From NCBI RefSeq assembly GCF_004337985.1, contig NW_021940920.1, forward strand, positions 1,038,549 to 1,102,548: DNA of 64,000 nucleotides. The letters are read 5' to 3'. The notes beneath the pieces were generated by a model, which made no database searches, had not been told where the DNA came from, and was given only the letters and a program-made list of their open reading frames with translations. The translations under genes were made by a program, and so were the position numbers. Of the stretch, positions 56,997-64,000 are shown one piece after another; positions within the stretch are counted from its first letter, which is position 1, and each line of letters opens with the position of its first letter. The DNA is from Pyricularia pennisetigena (Eukaryota > Ascomycota > Sordariomycetes > Magnaporthales > Pyriculariaceae).

Positions 56997-58674
56997 TTAT
57001 TTATGGACAGGTGCTGCTGCTGGTGGAACAGGATTAGAGATTGGGGGTACGAATGTAGGGCGCCTGGTGATGCCGCGTTCGACCTCAATGGCCTTTTGTC
57101 CAATGACCGATTCTTCGTCGCTCTGTTCGTTGCCTCGCCGGCCCCAATGAGCCCACCCCCTCCCTTGATCTCCTCTGTTTCTCTTTTCGTACCGGTCCCA
57201 GCAGTAAAAGGCACCGAACGTCGTGACGGACGTGAACAGAAAGAAGATCCATATTTGGCGCGATACAGATACAACATCGTCCCCGTAGTTGAAAAAGTTC
57301 ATCCCGAAAACGCTCTGCAGATGAACAAAAAGTCCTGTTAGAAACACGAGACACAAGTTATCGCGAGAAAAATTCTCCCGAAAATATCCAGAGCTTACCG
57401 AGCAAAAAGAGCCAGGCAGGAACAGTAGCGTCGCGGTTGAGACTAGCCTGGTCAACTCACGACCATCGTTTCGGCTGCTTTGGGCAATCTCCTTGTTCTT
57501 ATCCAGGAGCTGCTTGGTTGTCTTGTTATCATCTGCGCCAGCGAGATGAAACGCCTGAGATGAGAAAAAAAAGTCGTGTTGCGGAAGTATGTTAGCACCA
57601 TCAAAAATTCCACGTTAGAGACGTGTCAGACTTACCAATCGGATCTCTGTCTTTAGCCTGTCCTCGAATGTGTGTGCACGGAGCCCCAGGTTCTCGAGGA
57701 ATTGCGGATAAAAGGATATCTCAGATGAGCAAAACGAATACCTGGCCTCTTTGAGATGCAGTTCAGGGTCGTTTTTGTCACCGGCCTCCCATCTGCAGTT
57801 CTTGGAGTGACAATCATCTATAGCCCTCATTGTGCGTGCCGAGATTTCCAGCGTCTCAATCTCGTGGAGGACGTGCCTGGATATTTCGTGCATGCCCAGG
57901 TATCTGCTCGTCACAAGCTCTTCCTGGTCGAACTCAAGGATTCGATTCTAATAATTCCTCTTGGTCAGTACCACTTTAGTCTCCTTTTAGCAGCCGCGCG
58001 GCGGCAGATGCGTCATCTGCTGTCATGCATACCTTCTCCAGCTCACGGAGTGGCTTTCGAAACCCCCAAAGGGCCTGGTCGAAATACTGGGCAATGACCG
58101 AGAATAGGACTGCGTAGAAGCCGTGAGGGCAGCCAATCCAGTTCGACACGTCCGAGTTCTCAAAGGCTATCTGGATCCGTTCCCTAATCTCGTTGGAAAG
58201 ATCAAAGCAGAGAAGCTGCTGGCAGATTTTCGCTGCATCGTTTCCTTGGCCAATATTGGAGGCCAAAGTTGCGAATCCTAGGTACTGCCAATTGTAACTA
58301 TAGCCCTTATCGCTGTCTTGCTGGGCGTTGTTCTCGGCTGGCAAGGGAAGGATTTCTTTGATCAGAAACCTGGATATTGTAGCTGTTTAAAAACCAGTCA
58401 GGAAACCCATCAGCTACATTAGCGACACTGATTATACCACCTCGGCAGCCAATAACTTGGCTAAGTCCTAGATACCGATGAGGTACGTACCAGAATCACA
58501 CTTGCCATCTCTGCCTGTCGCCAACTTCTTATACGGCTTGAAGAATCCGTTCGCATCCCATCCACAACGGTCCCAGAAAAACCTCGGAACTCCAAAAGTG
58601 TCCGAGACGGCGTCTGTAACCGTGCTTGACGCTCCCTCGACCTTTCCTAAAAACCTGAAAGCAACAATCCCCAT
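56997..58674 (-). CDS. CorA-like divalent-cation transporter protein (N-terminus uncertain)
   Basis: Five exons (58674-58491, 58382-58033, 57947-57636, 57554-57399, 57314-56997) read in phase to 439 residues. The C-terminal third has the CorA plan: a helix region (NKTTKQLLDKNKEIAQSS), a first membrane segment (LVSTATLLFLPGSF), the pore motif GMN followed by FFNYG, and a second membrane segment (IWIFFLFTSVTTFGAFYCW). The intron before SVFGMNFF places the pore motif at the start of the last exon. The N-terminal part with FFWDRCGWDANGFF, RFLIKEIL and YNWQYLGFA resembles the variable cytosolic domain of fungal CorA-like proteins. Magnesium transport is the family role; the substrate here is not proven. 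The chosen ATG at 58674 may be internal, because similar proteins usually start earlier and a good Met-rich frame lies at 59192-58986. It is divergent from the phosphorylase-like gene. Confidence 0.85.
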
Positions 58675-59229
58675 AACGTTTGGCTGTCAGCGGATTGCAA
58701 GAAAGGCCCCTGGAAACACCGCAAGAAAACGGAACATGTTACAGGATCTTGACACCCGGGGTCTGGATCGTCTTGAGAAGCAAAACATGCAATGTCATGT
58801 TAGTTATTCTCTCCTATGAGATGACCCAATGGAGACGTGGTTTTGGGTCGGTTATTGAGTTTAATACCAAGTCTTTGAGAGCATCCTCTTCACTGCGAGT
58901 TTGCTTGATCCATTGTCTGTGTAGGGGTATATTTGAACAAATCAGCCCGTTGTCCAAAACCACTGCTTCCTCCCAACACACATTACTAGGGGAAGATGAC
59001 AGTGATGAATGGGCACCCTTGTCTCCAGCACATCTCGTGCACCAGCAAAGCGGCCGGGCTATCTTCAGGCGGTACGGCTGCTGCTGTTGCTGCTGCTGCG
59101 GGTGTACTGGCATCGTTGAGTCCAGTAGTAGCTGGGGAGGGGCGAGCGCCGCTACTTGGACGAGTGCCAAGGCGGCTCATTGGTATGCTCATAATCACGA
59201 CGTGTGCCAATTAGCTAGATTGTTTCAGC

Positions 59230-59263
<34 letters not shown>

Positions 59264-59826
59264 ACAGAGACGTGAGTAAAAGTCCCGGGGACCCAGAAAG
59301 GTGCGTGGAATCGGCATCTTATATGCCTCTCTTGGTGGGGGGCCTCGAAGAAAGGTCTTGTTTGTGTGGTGTCGAAAATGAGGATGCAGGTGCATAAATA
59401 GATTTGAATTGGCTAGACCTCGATCCATAGAGGAGGGCTGAATATGTTACCTTGCGAAAGCTGTAGGGGGAGAATACCTTCCATTTTAGACTAGCTCTAC
59501 ACCAATCTGAAATGCAACCTTCTTTATCCTCAGATGAACGAATGAACCCACCCTGCAGCCCACTACAAGACCATCCATCAATTTAGTGCCGTCCCTACCT
59601 ACTTGACTACCCAGCTACCACCTGTCCGTCCCCCGAATGCAACTAATGCGGGGCTGCCGTATATCCCACCAGATGACCCACTCGGTTCTCCGTCCGTCTG
59701 ACAGTACTTGTGTATCCAGGGGCATTTGATAGTAATACCAGATCTCAAGAAACCGGCAGAACTAAACTGTACGCAGCCAAATGAAGAGACTTCTGGGAAG
59801 TGTGCTTCCTGTCTCCGGTGTCCTCA
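58675..59826. other. Upstream region of the CorA-like gene, with possible missing exons
   Basis: About 1.15 kb between divergent genes. It contains minus-strand frames with Ala/Pro-rich coding character (59192-58986 and about 59000-58814) and a TA microsatellite at 59232-59261. Either 5' exons of the CorA-like gene or chance frames. Confidence 0.5.
59232..59261 (+). repeat. (TA)n microsatellite
   Basis: About 14 TA units just upstream of the possible early start codon (59192, minus) of the CorA-like gene. It may act as a TATA-rich promoter element. Confidence 0.85.
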
Positions 59827-61125
59827 ATGACTGGCGCACCGGGCCCTGCGATGCCGGAACCCCGACTTGTTCCAAATGAAACTCGGCAGGAGCTCGTCCA
59901 ATCGCTCCCACGAACATTGACATCGTCTGCATCATCATCATCATCACCCTTGTACATCGTCGACCCGTCCAAACACACCATGAACGGGTCTCTTTTCGAC
60001 TATGTCGCTCAAAAAGTTCATCAAGACATCAGAAATCGTCTGGACTGGTCTGAAATAATCGTCCGCGGCGCCTACTCCCGGACAGGCCATTCCCGGCCCA
60101 GCGATTGCGAAAAGGTATCCAAGACGTTCAACTGGCAGCGGCCCACCGCAACCATCTTGAAGTCCGTCGCGGAAGGGGATGACGAAAACGTCATTGCGCT
60201 GGACTGCTTCCCAGGCGGCGACTACATGCTGCATTACGCGAGCCTCGTGGCGACCTATCTGGCCCTGGTCGGACGGGACCCGGGCGTCTTGAGCCTTTCG
60301 CGTCCCCCCAAGGCCTCGCTCTGCGCCCGTCTTCTGGAATCCTCCAACCTGAGGGACCTCGGGCCTGCTGATGTCGTGCTGGTCGGGTATGTGGACCGGC
60401 TCGACTGGACGCAAGGACGAGAGTGGGTGCGTCGACGGCAGGGAGACCTGGAGACGCGTGAACACGACGCCGCCGTCGCCGGGGAGGTCCACGACCTTTT
60501 TGCATGGCAGAGGCGGACTCTCGACTCGGGCTTGACGGCAGTCTACCTGGCCTGCAAGGTCACATTCTGGGGAGACATTGCGGGTCACCTTGTGCGAGCA
60601 CTGCGGCGGTATTCAAACATGAAGTGTCTGCTGTATCTCGGAAAGGCTGGGTCGCTGAGGCCAGAGGTTGAACCGAATGAGATTCTCGTCAGTGGGAACA
60701 AGAGCATACTCAGCAGAGGAGGCGGCGACGACGGCGAGGTCGTGGTTGTGGAGTGGGACAATGCCCTTGGGCCGGAGCTTGCAGACCCAGAAATGACGAC
60801 TGGGCAGTCCGCCGTGGTTCTGAGGGGGGACATCATCTCGATCCCGTCGCCGCTATGCGAGACTCAAGACTGGCTGGAGCGCCAACGGCAGGTGGCGGAC
60901 TGGGTGGACTGTGAAGTTGGGCACATGGCGCTGGCGTGTCGGGAGGCTGAGGCCCAGTTCGGCTATCTGCATCTCATCTCTGACAACGTCGGCAGGGCCC
61001 GGAGTGAGAATCTGGCCTCGGAGTGGATGGGCTCGGTCAAGTTGAAGAGGAGCTTTTTACTCGCTCGTATGGAGAGGATTATAGAGTCGTTCCTTTCTAG
61101 ATATAACAAAGAAACAACAATTTAG
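59827..61125 (+). CDS. Nucleoside-phosphorylase-like protein (tentative)
   Basis: An intronless 432-residue frame from the first in-frame ATG. The N-terminal about 50 residues are Ser/Pro rich and look disordered. The C-terminal half shows features I associate with the PNP/UDP phosphorylase fold: a hydrophobic strand then glycine turn (CLLYLGKAGSL), NEILVSGNKS, VVLRGDIISIPSPLCET, and near the end WVDCEVGHMALACREAEAQF followed by LHLISDNVG, where an acidic pair and an ISD block recall the substrate-binding Glu and catalytic Asp of that superfamily. The middle has VIALDCFPGGDYMLHYASLV. The match is by pattern only. If correct, it would cleave or transfer a nucleoside-type glycosidic bond, perhaps with an unusual substrate because the central helical insertion is long. 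It is otherwise a hypothetical protein. Confidence 0.72.
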   Translation: MTGAPGPAMPEPRLVPNETRQELVQSLPRTLTSSASSSSSPLYIVDPSKHTMNGSLFDYVAQKVHQDIRNRLDWSEIIVRGAYSRTGHSRPSDCEKVSKTFNWQRPTATILKSVAEGDDENVIALDCFPGGDYMLHYASLVATYLALVGRDPGVLSLSRPPKASLCARLLESSNLRDLGPADVVLVGYVDRLDWTQGREWVRRRQGDLETREHDAAVAGEVHDLFAWQRRTLDSGLTAVYLACKVTFWGDIAGHLVRALRRYSNMKCLLYLGKAGSLRPEVEPNEILVSGNKSILSRGGGDDGEVVVVEWDNALGPELADPEMTTGQSAVVLRGDIISIPSPLCETQDWLERQRQVADWVDCEVGHMALACREAEAQFGYLHLISDNVGRARSENLASEWMGSVKLKRSFLLARMERIIESFLSRYNKETTI

Positions 61126-63767
61126 AAATTAGAAGCAATTCCGGACAGCAGAAACTCAATGATTGGTGCATATATGGCATTTCCAGGGCAAGTCACCACC
61201 CCTCCCTCCCGATCCAAGACACTGGCGTTTTCCTTTTATTCAGTCTCTTATACTCTTTTCCTTGTTTGTTGGTCACATTTTACTGCATCACTTTTTTTTG
61301 GTATACCTCTATTCTTTTTTCTTGTTTATTTTCTTTCCTTTTCGTGCTAGCTCCATATATGCAAATGTGGTCGTTTTCGTGTTGACCAGCAAAAACAGTT
61401 GTTGCAGGCTATATTTACCGAAGTCACTGGCATTAGTCATTGACGGGAGCTTTCGTCTTTTGGCTGTGTTGTCTAGTGCAATAACAGTCATCACAGGCGA
61501 TACAGCTCAGCGCCAGCGCCCCAGTACATAGAGCCAACCCCTGAAGGGAAATCCGCCCGGCAGAACCTGAAGAACCTAACCCTTAGCGTCAGCCTTATCT
61601 CGACGTGTCCAAAAAAAAAAAAAACGCAACCAACAGTGCCAAGCCAAGGATGCCTTGGAAATGAGCCCCCCAAGGCGCCTAAATGCGACACCCAGACATG
61701 CTTGATGCCTACCCTGCCCGCCCACATTTGCCCTTGCAACTTTAATTCTTTTGCGCTTAAATACTATATAACTGTAATAAGTCGACATGGATGTGTGTGT
61801 GGGGGTGGCAGTGATCTATGGCCGCCAAGACGACCGAGACCAGCCCTTTGAAGCGCCCCGAGTTTTGGGTAACCTGAACGGCATTGTTACGGGGCTTCGC
61901 TTGCTTCATGTTCGCTTTGGCGTGCCCGGCGCTAACGCTATTGTCCGTCCATTACTGGCTATTTTACCAGTATATCCCCTCCACAAGGAAAGGGCCTGCG
62001 TACCTTTTGGACCAGGTGCCTGTCTCGCAACGGAAACTGTTGATCAGTTCCCAGTACTTCGGGAAACCCGCGCCATTCGACCTCTTTGGCAATCCGTTTT
62101 GGCCCACTTTCCCCTCCCGTTCGATAAGGGTGCAAGGGTCGGCAGCTTCCATGTCACCGAGTATTCTGTGGGGACGACCGTCAATGCAGTAAGCCAGAAC
62201 TCCTTGGCTCATGTCCAGGATCAGCTGACCGGTCTACAATATTTGCTGGTGCGATAGGTTTTGTTAGAATGAGGCCTCTCGGCCTGGACATTTCTTAAAA
62301 CAATCACGACTAATTCCTGTTCATCGATATCTTCGCCGATTGCTGCCCTTGGGGAAAGAAGTTTGTGTAGTTCTATAATATGTACCGAAAGCTTTGTAGG
62401 CCGCTTTTTAGAATATTTCACTGTGAATGAAATCTTCGTTGGCTTTCCTTTTAAGCAAGCATGTATCGCATATGACGGTATTTTTGGCCAGTGTATGAGA
62501 GTCATGAAACTGAACATTATCATCAAACGCTCAATCAAATTTTCCCGTTGGCTCGTTGTCGGAAACAACGGTCCGCTGCAGGACTAGGACTGGAAGCAAT
62601 AGCCAAGGAGCACTGCAGCTGTCGAGCTTGCTGGTCGGGTCGAACGAGTTGAGAATGAGGACCTGAAGCTGGGAGCAGTTTTGTATGTAAGTAAAGGAGC
62701 GAGAAAACCAAGACGCCAATTGTGTTATTCAACTACCCATTTCGGGCAGACCGCAACTCGCCGCTTTTGATGTTCCGAGTGGCATTTGGGCCGCAGGAAC
62801 ACGCGGCAGGTTGAAGTCGCGTTCTTCCTATTTCTCGCCCACTATTGGATTTGTTCAGCGTTGGCTCACTGAAATGGTATTGGCGCAAAACTCGGCCTGC
62901 AGTGCCTTGCTTTCTCCGTCCAGTTCCTAAGCTGCCTGTCTTTTTTCGCGCGTCTAAATTCAATGGCACCACCCACCCACCATTCTCATCCGCTGAACTC
63001 ATTATTTGTTAGATGCAACCGCCAGCTAAAACCTCCCTCTAAACTGCGCCCCCTTATAAACGGACGCGTCACTGTTTGTTTGGTGTGGGTGGCTATGGTG
63101 CCCGCTATCACTGGCCTACCGGTTATTATCAGCATGACTTTGGTATCAAGGTGCATATCCTTCCGCAGCAGAGAGTGTGTAGGTTAGGCTATAGGGGGGT
63201 GAAGCGGGACAATAAGGCGTCAATGGCCATTGGTGGTGTTTCAGCAGCACTGGGTAGATGACCGAGACGTCGCCCACCCAGTCGCTCGAAGAACTGAAAG
63301 ATATCCTTTGATTTCTTTTTTTTTGCTCTTATCAACGCAATTAAGCTGAGATGGGTTTTTTTCCTCTCGAGGATTGAAGCAAAAAAATTCAACTGGCATC
63401 GTTGCGGTCGTTGGATCAAGTCGGATTGTGGTGAATGCCCAGGATGGCTATACCTCCTTGGCATGTATTTGGCAAGTAAGTGAACCACCAACAACTTTCC
63501 AAAACCTGCCAGGGCAGTGCAACCTCAAACACGAGAGAATGGGTGTAAGTTTCTTGGTTGCCTCACTGATGGCCTGCCCGATCATGTTCTTATCTCCACC
63601 TCCCAACTATCTTGCACAAGTGAGCAAACGAGGCTATTAATCAACCGTATAAAATGAAGCTATGATTTCCCTCATGTGAATGCTTGTGGCTTGCAGTATA
63701 CGGACAAATCTGATCCCAGACTTTGTTTTCATCCAACTGTCATCAACCAACACAATACACCGGAGAT
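61126..63767. other. Intergenic, 2.6 kb
   Basis: Overlapping frames at about 61787-62257 occur in two phases on plus and one on minus, without start context or recognisable domains, and could be chance or a gene relic. Further short frames at 63076-63640 are also unsupported. A-rich and T-rich tracts separate them. Confidence 0.5.
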
Positions 63768-64000
63768 ATGCCTACCATAAAGAAGTTCTGCCCGTCCGAT
63801 TTCGTATCCTTTTACGAATTCGACCCGGCCTCGGATAGGAGATGCATATATCTTACACAAAAGAAGTTCAGGTGTAAGCTTTCCTGTCACCAGGAGGACA
63901 GAGACAGAGCCTGCAAGCTCTACATCAGGTTCACCACCACCGATGAGCTCCCTGACCTGGAGCAGGTCCAGGAGTACGCAAAGCTCAACTGCTGTAGAGG
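63768..64000 (+). CDS. 5' part of a cysteine-rich protein gene, cut by the window end
   Basis: An ATG at 63768 opens 77 codons that remain open at the window edge. The start is MPTIKKFCPSDF; then DRRCIYLTQKKFRCKLSC and DRACKLYIRF, with a final NCCR. The spacing of C-x8-C-x3-C and a later Cys pair resembles the N-terminal part of fungal proteins that carry a GIY-YIG/T5orf172-type domain further downstream, in which an R-C-x(8)-R-C-x3 signature precedes a Cys/His pair. This is a weak pattern match, not a firm call. Codon use is typical of coding sequence here (many C/G-ending codons). The rest of the gene must be examined beyond position 64000. Confidence 0.6.
   Translation, partial: MPTIKKFCPSDFVSFYEFDPASDRRCIYLTQKKFRCKLSCHQEDRDRACKLYIRFTTTDELPDLEQVQEYAKLNCCR

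Noticed and set aside
61787..62257. 156-codon plus-strand frame and overlapping frames, considered as a gene or pseudogene
   Set aside because: Three phases are open at once, with no recognisable motif and no clear start context.
1..64000. CRISPR arrays, bacterial operons, rRNA genes, telomere repeats
   Set aside because: No regularly spaced short repeats, no Shine-Dalgarno-linked gene runs, no rRNA-like sequence and no TTAGGG arrays were seen.

Overview
This window looks like nuclear DNA of a filamentous ascomycete, most likely a Sordariomycete. The evidence is short introns (about 50 to 140 bp) with GTRNGY-like donors, CTAAC/CTGAC-type branch sites and CAG/TAG acceptors, plus fungal gene families such as an MtfA-type C2H2 regulator, NIMA kinase, an Arb2-domain protein, deuterolysin and a CNL1-like protein. 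The very low gene density, long A/T homopolymers and N gaps fit a member of the Magnaporthales, but this placement is only inferred. No bacterial-style operon, CRISPR array, intact transposon or virus was seen. All splice models were built by hand from reading frame, splice signals and family conservation; none has transcript support.

Left block (1-19 kb): a short-chain dehydrogenase (minus), an RBM5/RBM10-like splicing factor in five exons (minus), molybdopterin synthase large subunit (plus, divergent from the splicing factor), mitochondrial ribosomal protein uS14m (plus), an Arb2-domain protein (plus), a convergent mitochondrial HAD hydrolase of the HDHD5/CECR5 type (minus), a coiled-coil protein of unknown function (minus), a BLOC-1 CNL1-like protein with a His-rich tail (plus) and another coiled-coil protein of unknown function (plus).

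Middle block (19-41.5 kb): about 22 kb that is almost empty, apart from one gene, the mtfA-type C2H2 regulator at 27.7-28.8 kb. The rest holds homopolymers, microsatellites, a C-rich minisatellite, a degenerate three-copy tandem repeat near 34.5 kb and a 777-base assembly gap. No transposase or polyprotein frame was recognised.

Right block (41.5-64 kb): nimA kinase (minus), diverging from an ankyrin/double-BTB protein (plus) that has an overlapping upstream ORF. Then come quinolinate phosphoribosyltransferase (minus, NAD synthesis), an intron-containing tRNA-Pro(AGG), a secreted M35 deuterolysin protease (minus), a C2H2 protein built from four 29-residue finger units (minus), an orphan protein (minus), a possible spliced micropeptide, a CorA-like transporter (minus, N-terminus uncertain), a nucleoside-phosphorylase-like protein (plus) and the 5' end of a cysteine-rich gene cut by the window edge.

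The genes are a mixture of housekeeping functions (splicing, Mo-cofactor, mitoribosome, NAD synthesis, mitosis) and accessory functions (secreted protease, CorA-like channel, orphan zinc-finger and coiled-coil proteins). They do not form one pathway, and no biosynthetic cluster was found. The most unusual items are the recently duplicated finger array, the overlapping uORF, the micropeptide candidate and the degenerate tandem repeat.
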